Shown here in pieces: positions 45,225 through 57,600 of a stretch of 64,000 nucleotides of DNA. The position numbers and the translations under genes were made by a program. Each line of letters starts with the position of its first letter. Position 1 is the first letter of the stretch. This stretch comes from Asterias rubens (lineage: Eukaryota; Echinodermata; Asteroidea; Forcipulatida; Asteriidae). The notes under the pieces were generated by a model. That model saw nothing but the letters and a program-made list of their open reading frames with translations. It did no database searches and was not told the origin of the DNA. The stretch spans positions 3,040,501 through 3,104,500 of the forward strand of contig NC_047083.1 in NCBI RefSeq assembly GCF_902459465.1, given 5' to 3'.

Positions 45225-45621
45225 ATGACAGCTACAAGCTCAAGCAAAACTCATCCCGGCACTAAAATCGATCACTTTCGCATGCTGTACGCAGGTATGA
45301 CATGACGTAATACTGCCGTATTTGGTAATCCGGAGCTTTTAGCACACAGCACATCTGAGACCGCAACACCGGATCTGGGTACTACATGTGAGCTTATTTT
45401 TTTAGCAGTTGTGCGGAATGCTCTTAACCCCAACAATCTTTTTCACCCAATGCAACAACTCTCTTTCTCCCTTAACAGCTAATCATCATGGGTCGACTCA
45501 CCTGCCAGTGTCTAAACATCAGTGTACACACAAAGGCAGTCCCAACACCATTAAAACTCGCAGAATTAAGACTAACGCCCGAAGAACAAAGCGACGACTT
45601 CTTCAGGAGCGACGTTGCTGA
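45225..45621 (+). CDS. Overlapping upstream ORF (70 codons) of the PRAS40-like transcript
   Basis: ATG at 45225 sits in an optimal context (GCCACCATGA). Its frame runs 23 codons plus one base to a donor GCAG|GTATGA (45294). Joined to the acceptor at 45479 it continues 46 codons, very Arg/Lys-rich (TKRRLLQERRC), to a TGA at 45619-45621. It therefore spans the main ATG at 45488 in another frame. If the transcript starts upstream of 45225, this uORF should repress the main protein or permit reinitiation or leaky scanning. The upstream exon is predicted only from the donor. Confidence 0.35.
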
Positions 45622-48600
45622 GGTTCAACTCGATCTTGGTGGAATAGCTGAAGTAAGTTTGTAATAATAATAGTATAAAAGTTTGTATGTGCTGATTGCA
45701 GTAGTTTCTAACCCTACATTCTGTATTTTCCTTCAAGGTATGAGGGACTATGTTTGAATTATGAGACCTCCTTTTACATAGCAGGTTCGAAACCACACTC
45801 TGCTGATCAGGCAAGAGTCCGATGCACTTTTAACCCCTAGGCCAAGACACATCTTCTGACACCTTCCACCATTTTCACATTAATAGGTCCATGCACGAGA
45901 CATTTTACAGGCAACCTGTTCGAGGCAATCTTCACAAAGTATGCAATCATATTCAATGAATGTTCATATGATTTTCTTTGGGATCGGAAGACTTTACGAT
46001 TGAAAAACCACTCAAGTGCTACCTAAGTGCCCCTGTAGCATGCACTGCAGTTGGTTGCCATTATACACTTTCGGAACAGAGAGAAAAAAAAGTTCACAGA
46101 TTTACAAATAACTTACAGGGTTTACAGAAGGTAATGGTAAAAGACTTCTCTTGAAATATTATTCCATGAAATGCTTTACTTTTTGAGAAAACATTAAAAC
46201 AATTATCGACATCGAGAATTACGAATTTATAGTAAACACAGGTCGTGACACGGCGAAACGTGCAAAAACAAGGGTGGGTTTTCCCATTAATTTCTCCCGA
46301 CTCCGATGACCGATTGAGCCTAAATTTTCACAGGTTTGTTATTTTATATTTAAGTTGTGATACACGAAATGTGGGCCTTTGGACAATACTGTTTACCGAA
46401 AGTGTCCACTGGCTTTAAAAGTTGGAGCCCAGGCTCACTCCCTTATGGGAGCCGATTTGTAAACAAGCCACAAATAATATGGCGCCTTAGATACATCATT
46501 ACACCCTTTACACTATCGCAAAGAGAATGGGTTTGCAACAGTGTTTTCTGGCAATGGCTGGTGAATCCGCCGCAGCACATCGAACCATGTAAACCATGGA
46601 TCTCATGTTGTGGAGAATTTTAAGATGAAAACGGCTGTCCCACTCAACGGTCCTGGCCTAGTGTTATTCCATGCCTGCTTTTGGGCCTGCAGCACCATGC
46701 CTTTGGTATCATATTAACTTTCTGAAGAAGATCCTGAAGGAGATTTGCATGTACCTGTAGCTCTCCCTGACCTGATTCTCCAAAAAGTTCCCTGAAAATC
46801 AACCAATCATTCCTTGTTCTATATAATGAAGAAAATTGACATCTTCCTGACCATGGAAAACTTTTTTCTAAATACTGAATGTAATTCTCTCTCTCGGAGT
46901 GTTGGAAAACATTTCACTGATTACAATATCTGAAACATTATTTAGATGTGTAGAGCACCTATTTTACATGTCATGTGGCATCCCAATCTAAATATTACCC
47001 ATTATGCTAAAGGAAGGAAGTCCCATTTCCTTGTTGTTGTACATTCTACATGTTCTACAGCTAAAGCTGTACAAAGTCATGAACATACAAAGCGAGTCAT
47101 TTAAGTTACTATTTTGTGACATTCATTGTAGGGAAATACTGTACTAACCATTTTAAAATTGAATATTTCCAAAGAAGAAATTATGTACATTTTTAGGCCC
47201 ATGTTCCCCCACATACAAACAATTGCATGTATAGGCTAGGGAAACAAAAACCTTTCCCAGAGCTGTTTGTTAAGAGATGTTTGGATGTACCAGTTTTCTT
47301 TGGTCACATGGTTGCTGGCTTATAAGCCCCTTTCGCACCAGAGCAATTTGGCAAGGGTCCCTTGCTAAATTGTAGCATGGTTGTAAAATTTTACAAAATG
47401 TATCTTGTGTGAAAGGATAATAATTTGGCATACTGTCCAAGTTCTCTTGCAAAATTTTGTCAAACATTGCTTCATCATTTTAAAACCATGCTAGAATTAA
47501 GCAAGGGACCCTAGTTAAACTAGTTAAACTGCTGTCGTGTGGATAGCACTTACACAGTGTTCCATGTGTCTGGCATGTCTGGGTGCCATTTTGGTACTCT
47601 GTAATTCAATTTTGGACACCCTGTTTTCGATGCCATTTTTAAAATAAATGTGTTTGAGTGAACAAGTACATGTACGTATTACAGGTGTGTTGTAAGCAAA
47701 ATTTGTTGTGCTTTGCAAGTTTGTGTGATTACACTACAGGCTTGATGAAATTGGACTCTGGTCAGTGTTGTAGCCACGGTGGGCGGTGCTGGGCGGGCCT
47801 TGCCCAGGACTCACAATTTTTGCCCAGCACTCTGAGCAAAATACATTATGCTGCCCAGCGCAGGTTTCAAATATTGTCCACTTTGCATTGCTCTCAGCAC
47901 AGTTCATGATAAAGGAGTATCAAATGTCACAGAGATAAAAACACAGCCAATTCAACTTATTGCATGGCCCCCATAGCATCAACAGTTTGGAAACCTGGCC
48001 CTACTTCAGCAATAATGGCCCATAATTCAACATTTAAAAAATTTGGTTGATACCCTTGCCCTTGGTAGATTTGCCCTTATTGCCCACCACTAAACTTGGT
48101 CTAGCTACATACATTGTAGTACAACCCTGACTCTAGTATAATACCATTAAGTCTTCCCCAATGTCTACTGTATACTAAAGCTTCCAGCTACTCACTGACT
48201 AAATTAGTAAGTTAATCCCAACCACAATTGCTAAGTCAACACCTTTGTTAGATTGTAGTTGGCATTATTCATCTACATGTACATTGTGTAGATTAGGGTT
48301 TCTTGGAAGTAAGTTGTGGGTTTGTGTTCAGGCCTTGACATTCATCTTTGAAAGGGCTAGGTCATTTTCTATAGCTGCAAACATGTTAAAGTCAATTGGC
48401 AGGCCTGTATGCTGTGTTTTTGAAAGGACAAGGGCACCAAGGCATTTTCTCCTTGGTAAAGGGCACCCTATGAGGAAATTGTAAATTTGTACTGTAGCAT
48501 TTCAAGGGCACCAAGGCAATGACCAGGGGCAACGGAGGCAATCGCCTTCGTTGCCTCCATGAAGTATCAGGCCTGAATTGGAAACTTGTGAAGGCTGGAA

Positions 48601-51600
48601 GGGGCACCAAGGCCAAGACCACGGGCAATGGTGGCCTGTGTGTAATACTGCACTTGAGCACTAGTCGTGGCTTGAATTTCAGACTACTGGTCAATCAGGG
48701 CTTGAATTTTAGACCACTCACAGTGGACTGGTCTACATTTGTACGTACCCTTTACCACAGATGGCTTGTTAAAGGCAGTGGACACTATTGGTTATTACTC
48801 AAAATAATTATCGTCATAAAACCTTTCTTGATTACAAGTAATGGGGAGAGGTTGATAGTATAAAACATTGTGAGAAACAGCTCCCTCTGAAGTGACGAAG
48901 TCATTTTCCATGAATTTGATTTCAAGACCTCAAGTTTAGAATTTGAGGTCTCGAAATCAAGCACCAGAAAGCACACAACTTCTTGTGACAGGGGTGTTTT
49001 TTCTTTCATTATTATCTCGCAACTTCGACGACCGATTGAGCTCAAATTTTCACAGGTTTGTTATTTTATGCATATGTGAGGACTAATCTTTAGTGTCCAC
49101 TGTCTTTAAACATTGGCTATGGGTGATTTTGGAACCAGGGTTGTAGCTAAAACCAATGCTGTTGAGCAAATCAACAAAATTGTTCATGTTTAAAAATGGG
49201 ATCAGTATTGCTGAAGTGCAAGCTTCAAGCATAATGCCAGGTTTCCAAACTGTTCTTTTTATTGGCCCATGCAGTAGGTTACATTGGCCTTTTAGGCCCC
49301 CCCAAAAAACTACTAGTTGATCGTCCCCGCCCGCGTCCTTTTTGGGGGCTGCATCCTTTTTTTTTTACTATTTATTATTTTTCGATTTTTGTAAAAAACA
49401 AAAATTAAAAACGTTAGTTTTTTTTTCCTTTTTTTTCTCTCCATAATTTCAAATAGGACTGATGCTCTCGAACACTTGTAACCGTTGGTTTCATAAAACA
49501 ATATTAGAGAATGCCTACCAGCAAATCTTGTTAGTGATTACCGACCCTGTTTATGTGTTAGTGTTAACACAGGTCCTCATGCAACTAATAAAGGTACATG
49601 TATAAAATAAGTTTTCGGTTTATTCAAACTGAAGAATTGGTGACCTGTTTGATTTGAAATACTAAGCGGCCACCTTGAAAAAAAAAAAAATTGTAACTAA
49701 TAAGGCCCTCATCTTCTTCTTTTTTGAAAAATCCGGACGATCAACTTTTCTTTTTTTCTTTTTTTCTTTTGCCTTAGCTGTTTCCTTTCTCTGTGACACT
49801 TGATACTATTTTTTATAAGGCATTTGTAAGGTATAATAGTGTTTCAGATCAATGCACAGTGGACAATGTATAGATTTATTCTAGGGGAAATCTGTGCTGG
49901 GCAACTCAATGTGCCTATTTTTCTCATAGTACTGGGTAAAAATTGTGAGCTCTAACACGTCTAAGCAGGCCTGCCCACATGTACATTGTAGCACTGGCCC
50001 ATCGTGGCTACAACACTGTTTAAAAGTTATGGTTAAAAAGTTTAAAGGATTTGGATATTTTTTTCAAAATGTCCATTTTTATTAAACTTACAGGGTTTGA
50101 TGATAATGATAGTGGAAAGCTTCCCTTCAAATCTTACTTACTGGGGTGCTGTAGTTTTTTGAGAAATGAGTAACACAATGTCATGAAAATACGTTTGTAA
50201 ATTATTGAAATAATTTTCATGATATTGTTTTACTCATTTCCCCAAAACTACAGCACCTCAGCACATAGTATTTTCAGGGAAGCTTTCTACTATCATTATC
50301 TTCAAACTGTGTTAAGTTTAGTGTAAATCTGTGGACATTGTGTTTTTGTCCTACAAAAGTTACATAGACCCTTTAAAAGTTGAGAGACTAATGACTAAGG
50401 AGGCACTGAAAATTGACGGTTCAAAATGTCAAAAATTTTGTTTGAATTGTGGATGGGTGAATCAAAAGACTACCTAAACATTGATCAGTTATGTATACTG
50501 TATTACAAACTACAGTTTGTTTTCTGAGGAGATCTAAGAATGACCCTACGTACTTTTAAACTATGCTTTTTGTTTAGCTTTAAAACTCTATCCTGTGCCA
50601 ACAGAGGTTTGTGTTTTCCTTCTTTTAGAAAGTCCCTGTTTCGGATCGCTTCCCTGGATTTTGTTCACATCCCTGGATTTTGAACTTGACCATACTCGGA
50701 GATAAAAGTGACTCATATCCTATGCCGCTTAAAATATAATGCTCGCAATTGACTTGACTCATGTAGATTTGTTTGTTCTCAGTTTTCCCGGCAGTTTATC
50801 AATCCTGGTAAATATTTGGGGTGGGGGGGGGCGGTCCTGAGCCTGGGCACGCCTGGAACCTCATCTTTGAGAGGACAAGGCCGGTTTCATTATGGTACAA
50901 TGTACTTCCATTGGGAAATCTGAAAGTTTACGAGAACCTGGCCCACCCCCCCCCCCCTCCCGCTCCAGAAAAGGGCCTGTTATCTGGTTATGAGCTTGAT
51001 AACGGGGTTAAATGAAAAGAAAACAAAGAAAGGAAGTTGCAGGATGCAAAGATTTGGTCAAGTCCCGCACATCGCGTCTTACCTCGGAATAAATTAAAAC
51101 AAAATATTTGAGCTCGATTGATCGTCTGAGTTGCGAGATAACTATGAAAGTAAAAAACACCCTTGTCACACGAAGTTGTGTGCTTTCTGATGCTTGATTT
51201 CGAGACCTCAAGTTCTAAACTTGAGGTCTCGAAATCAAATTCGTGGAAAATTACTTCTTTCTCGAAAACTACGTCACTTCAGAGGGAGCTGTTTCTCACA
51301 ATGTTTTATACTATAAACCTCTCCCCATTACTGGTAATAAAGAAAGGTTTTGTGATGATAATTATTTTGAGTAATTACCAATAGTGTCCACTGCCTTTAA
51401 TATAGTTTTCATTTTCTTTGCTATTTTGTCCAGGCACAGAGATGCCTGATCAGAAGGTACCCGGTTGGTAATTGGGTTGTGCGGACATGCCTCAACTGTG
51501 AGATGGAGTGCTATGCGACTCACATCAGCAAAGGATTGAACAGGATATTAGTCAGTTTGAATCTAGAGGTGAGTAACTTTAAATAATAAAAATATTAATT

Positions 51601-54600
51601 TTGTGTTTTACCCATACACCGATGTTTGTTAGCACTGTATACTCAGTACTTTCCCGAGTCCTGTGAAAAAATATCACAGGCATGTTACTCGGGTGGGATT
51701 CGAACCCACGACCCTTGCAATTCTAGAGCAGTGTCTTAAAACTAGACTACATTTTGCTCAGAGTGCTGGGCACCTTGTTAGTTCTGGGCAGGCCTGCCTG
51801 GCACCGCCCACCGTGGCTACAACTGGAAGTGACCAAGTGGAAAGTTGTGATGAGAGAGAGATATCAGCAGAAAGCGAACCAAAAATGAAAAGTGCGGGGT
51901 AAAGGGAAGGGGCTGGTTTCATCGCGCGACAAGAAGTTTATACAAAATCACCCTCATGATTGTTTTTTTTTTTTCTTTTTCTTTTTCCAGGGCGACACAG
52001 CAAAACAAGAAGATCTTCAAAGGTCGACAGAATTCTCACCCCTGTATCATTTGATCTTGCGAGACGTCAACAAAATAAGCAGTCCTACATTGGGTATGTA
52101 CACGTGCTTGAACTGACCTACATACAGGGCTTGAAGTAGACCCCTTGCATAAGGCGAACGCAACACGGACGCTGAGCTCACGCGCATGTTTGTTTATGTC
52201 CAATCATTTGCTTCCTTTGACCCCAGTGTGGGCGCTTTTTTACCCCAGTGAGGGCCCTTTTTTCGGGGTGCGACTACAGATGGGGGTCTATGAATACTTG
52301 ACAAGCTGGACCCCAAGCCCGATGCCTGTGATTTTCAACCTCGTTCTCAGGGGTGATCCATCGCGCCGCTGTGCCTTTATTCCCAGCATGCCTTGCTCTC
52401 TCATCATCCAGGCTTAGATTTTCTCTTTATTGTTGGCCGATTTCAGACCACAAGAAGTTGGAAACACAAAGGACAATATCAAGGGTGGGGAATTGATTAG
52501 TGAATAAGGCAGGCTACAAGGGAGGGGGGGGGGGAGTATCTGTAGGGAAAAAGAATGAGGCAAAGGGGTAATACTGTTGGAAGCGCTTTGAGACATGGTG
52601 TATAAAGCACTATATAAAAGAAACTTGTTTATTATTATTTTTGAAGACGATTGTTAGTAATAATAAATAATGAGCTGAACTTGTCTTTGATGATACCCAG
52701 GGCTTCCAATGACAAGTAACCAAGACGCACTTAAGAAGACTGCGGGTGACCTTCAAGATCAGCTAACCCGGTACCTTGCAAAGGAGAAGTCCTCCATGGA
52801 AGCAAGAATCAAGTAAGTTTGAAACTCATACCAAACCAAACTCCCCTGATCACAAACACCAGGGCCCAATTTGTTAGAGCTGCTAAGCACACAAATTTGC
52901 TAAGCGTGAATTTTCTTCCTTGATAAAAACAGGACTACCAACCAAATTTCCATGTGTTACTCAGGATAAGCAAACAACAGCTGAATACCAGTAACAAGCA
53001 GTATGCAACGAATAGAAATTTGGTTGGTAATCCTGTTTTTATCAAAGAAGAAATTTCATGCTAAGCAATGTTTTGTGCTTAGCAGCTCTATGAAATTAGG
53101 CCCTGCTTTGACATAACCGCTTTTCAGCGTTAAATCTCAACAACACAACCACCTTTACAAATGGAGTTTTCACAGGTAAATTTTGTTATATATATCTGCG
53201 CTTTTATTGGAATTAAAAAACAATAGGATTAACCCTTCATCAACTAGATACATGTAATAGATGTTAAATTTGAATCGGGGATAAAGAATATTCATTTTGG
53301 TTTTTACCCATATACACCGTTATGTGTTAGCACTGTATGTATCAACAAATTTCAAACCGTTTAAATTTGTTTTCTTTTTCTTGTAGGAAGTTTACTGAGG
53401 ACCAGCAGCATTCTTATACAGCTGTCCAGAAGAAAGCTTATAGAGACAAGAATGTGATGGTTGGGTAAGTTACGCTCCGTTTAAAGGGAAGGTACACCTT
53501 TGGTAATTGTCAAAGACCAGTCTTCTCACTTGGTGTATCTCAACATACAGTGTAATATGCATAAAATAACAAGCCTGTGAAAATTTGGGCTCAATTGGTC
53601 ATCGAAGTTGCGAGAAAATGATGGTACAAAAAACGCTCTTGTCGAATGAATTTGTGTGCTTTCAGATAGGAATAAAAGACTTCTAGCTAGAAGTCCTAGA
53701 AGTCTTTTATTATTTGAGTGAGAAATTGCCTCTTACTCAAAATCTGTGATACTTCAGAGAGAGCCGTTTCTCACAATGTTTTATACTATCAACAGCTCTC
53801 CATTACTCATTACCAAGTAAGTTTTAAAGATAATATTTGTTTTGAGTAATTACCAAACGTGTACCTTCCCTTTAAAGGCAGTGGACACTATTGGTAATTA
53901 CTCAAAATAATTATTAGCATAAAACCTTACTTGGTAACGAGTAATGGGGAGAGGTTGATAGTATAAACATTGTGAGAAACGGCTCCCTCTGACGTGACTT
54001 GGTTTTTGAGAAAGAAGCAATTTTCCACGAATTTGAGTCGAGACCTCAGATTTAGAACTTGAGGTCTCGAAATCAAGCATCTGAAAGCACACAACTTTGT
54101 GTGACAGGGGTGTTTTTTCTTTCATTATTATAACGCAACTTTGACAACTGATTGAGCTCAAACTTTCGCAGATTTGTTATTTTATTGATATGTTGAGATA
54201 AACCAAGTGAGAAGACTTGTCTTTGACAATTACAAATAGTGTCCAGTGTCTTTAAGGTGTGTGCTATAGACCATGTGAACTTTGTTTACAATAAGTGTGA
54301 CCTTGTACTTTCTTTGAGTATTCTGGCAGGCAAGATACTACACTGGTCCTATGGGAAAGTTGACATTTTGTGTCCTAATTTCCACATAAAACCAAGAGTT
54401 GTGAAAGTAAAAGCTGGACAAGTTTTGAGATGTGCCCCCTTTTGTCATATCAAAAGTTGATTAGAATTAGACAGTGCAATCTCCATAAAATATAGGATTT
54501 GATGTTTTCTTCCATTGAGCTGTGTACAAATCGTGCCTGCAGGAAGTCCAGGCTCTGTGGCTCTTTTGTAAACATGTCACAGGTCACATCGTCTATAGGA

Positions 54601-57600
54601 GCCTGGCTGGTACAGCAGAGTACATGTACACTACATGTACCTTTTCCACTTTTTACAACACACTTAAAGGCAAGTGTCATGACCGGAATTCAAATCTAGA
54701 CTCTGCCACTGACCGCCCGGCCCTGATGCGCCACAGTGTCGTCTCAGGCGTTTGATTTCATTTTGGATGTTATGAAAAGAAAAAAAAAGAAGAAAAACAA
54801 CGTTTTGTTTTCTGTGTCCTCATCATACCTTGTCATTATGTTTCCTTTTGTCGTACAGTTTAATTATTGAAGCAGATGAGAAGTGCTTAGAAGACTCAAT
54901 ATCAGAGGCGATGTTAGAAGCAACCCTCACCCCACCCCAGACACCCGTGAGCATTGGTAGCAATAAAAGAGGTAAGACTTAAACCCTCTCACGATACACC
55001 ATTCAAAACCATTCTAAATTCACTAACTTTTACAACACCAATGGATTTTGTACACACTCGGCCATGTCGGCAGTACCATTTGAGCAGTGATGTTGATAAG
55101 CTGTATCATAACACCCCTTATAAATATTCTGCCTTTTCATTGGTTTAGAGAGCGCCCAGGATATGTCTTAAAGTTTTTAGAAACAGCAGCCGTGTGATAG
55201 TGCATCGTTTGTCGTGCAGTACCCAGACGTCTTTTTACCCACCTCCAACCCAATCAGCTGAGCATCAGTGTATCTGAAACGCGCGTACGAACGTACCCAG
55301 ACGTCTTTTTACCCGCCTCCAACCCAATCAGCTGAGCATCAGTGTATCTGAAACGTGCGTACGAACGTATCCATACGTCTTTTTACCCACCTCCAACCCA
55401 ATCAGCTGGGCATCTGTGTACCTGAACTGCACGTATTAACGTACCCAGACGTCTTTTTACCCACCTCCAACCCAATCAGCTGGGCATCTGTGTATCTGAA
55501 GTGCATGTACGAATGTTAAGTGTACGAGGATGATAAACTGTCTGTTGGGGTGTTATAAAACACATATTGACTGCTTTTACTCGTGCTATGGTTGAAACTC
55601 CGACTCCCAAGGTGATCCCCGGAGCGTTCTATTTTCCCGAAGCGCAGAAGCAGTCAATACTTGTATACTACCACTCAAAACCTTTCAGATTGTTTTGAGT
55701 TGTGCATAGTACCTGTGTGCGTTACCATAGCCAAATTGTTTCAGATGGTCAGCAAGCTGTTATACAAATCCTGTGGTGTCTATGATATAGTGTATTGTAA
55801 CCTCAAATCCATGGGCAGATCGTTACTTCAAAGGGAGCCGCTTCTCACAATGTTTTATTACCTAGTACGCTTGTATGCTAATAATTATTTTGTTGAGTAA
55901 TTACCAATCGTGTCCTCGGCCTTTAAACAAAACTGTCTTTGTTCTTAATAGATGTTAAATTTGCATCGGGGATAAAGAATATTAATTTGTTTTGAGTTGT
56001 GCATAGTACCTGTGTGCGTTACCATAGCCAAATTGTTTCAGATGGTCAGCAAGCTGTTATACAAATCCTGTGGTGTCTATGACATAGTGTATTGTAACCT
56101 CAAATCCATGGGCAGATCGTTACTTCAAAGGGAGCCGCTTCTCACAATGTTTTATTACCTAGTACGCTTGTATGCTAATAATTATTTTGTTGAGTAATTA
56201 CCAATCGTGTCCTCGGCCTTTAAACAAAACTGTCTTTGTTCTTCTTCATAGTTGTTTCTCACGACTCGTCTAAGATCGCAAGTTCTCCCAGGTCATTACA
56301 CAGCAGAGCACCAACCTCCAAATCAAAATCAGAAACAACAGTCTTAAAAGTAGGTAGCATTAAACAAGCCTTGTGCCTTTTAGTAAAACAAAAATCTCCT
56401 TGAAAAAAATGAATATTTTCATTGTTTGATTGTACAATTTACGAACCATACCCCTAAAAAAAATCCCAAAATGTCCCCATGTATTGTATTTTGAAATGTA
56501 CGTAAAGCATTTTTTTGTATTCAATTAATGCTGTTGTATTTTACTTACATTATTAATGTTTGTTCTCTATTTCTTTCTTTGATTCTGCGATTGTTGTGTT
56601 TAAACCTAAAGTATCTTTGGCCAGAAACCCTCCCTCCCATATACCCTGAAACACCCCACTCTATGCTAACTTGTCACCCAAATTTTTTAACTTGTATTGC
56701 AGACGAGATCAGTTGCCTGTTATTTGTTAATGTTACCCCCAGTGTCTTTGGCCACAGCCCTCCCATATACCCCAAAACACCCCACTCTATGCTAACTTGA
56801 CACCCAAATGTTTTAACTTGTATTGAGACTAAGACAAGTATGCCTGTTATTTGTTAATGTTACCCCCAGTGTCTTTGGCCACAGCCCTCCCAAGTACCCC
56901 GAAACACCCCACTCTATGCTAACTTGTCACCCACATGTTTTAACTTGTATTGCAGACAAGATCAGTTGCCTGTTATTTGTTAATGTTACCCCCATTGTCT
57001 TTCGCCATAGCCCTCCCATGAGCCCGAAATACCCCAATTTGACATGGCACGATAAATATTGCGGTGCTAAACCAGACAAAGACTTGTAGGTTAGCAAGAG
57101 AATCTTATAAACAATACCCCGCTCATTGATTAAAACAGTTGAACGTTTCCACACACAAAAAATTGTGTCACATTTTATTTGGTTTCTGCAAAAAAGGTTG
57201 GCCTTTTGTTATTAAACACTGTTAAATATTATTAATAATAATATCAAAGTCTGATTAAAGGGTATGTACTTTTTCCTAACAAAAAAACACAATGTCCACA
57301 GATTTACATTAAACTTACACAGTTAGAAGATTATGATAGTAGCAAGCTTCCCTTGAAATTGTACTTGAGAAATGAGTAAAACAAATAATTTTGGTCTCAG
57401 TTTTAGCATGTAAAAACGTATTAACCAATTATGATATGGTTTTGGTGTAATATCATAATTGGTTAATGGGATTTTACATGCTAAAATAATTTTCGTCTTC
57501 CTGAGACGGAAATTATATTGTGAGTGACTTGATTTACCCATTTCTCAAAAACTACACAACCTCAGTTAGTAATATTTGAAAGGAAGCTTTCCACCATCAT

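Larger units (their letters stand above)
47763..50018. mobile_element. hAT-like non-autonomous element with long inverted ends
   Basis: Left end CAGTGTTGTAGCCACGGTGG and right end complement CAGTGTTGTAGCCACGATGG start with the CAGTG typical of hAT. About 130 bp of sub-terminal sequence is shared in inverted orientation (CTCACAATTTTTGCCCAG). A second inverted pair (GGTTGTAGCTA/TAGCTACATAC) lies inside at 48105 and 49138. I could not match 8-bp target duplications, so the two ends may belong to two copies. A third, reversed end is at 51745-51823. Confidence 0.5.

Noticed and set aside
39752..51568. Single gene joining the piggyBac-like exon to the PRAS40-like exons
   Set aside because: The 41432 stop is in frame, is followed by a poly(A) signal at 41909, and an independent ATG exon at 45488 fits exon 2 in phase 0.
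56528..57089. 90- and 88-codon frames with repeated TPHSMLT
   Set aside because: They come from the 127-bp intronic minisatellite and lack splice or start evidence.
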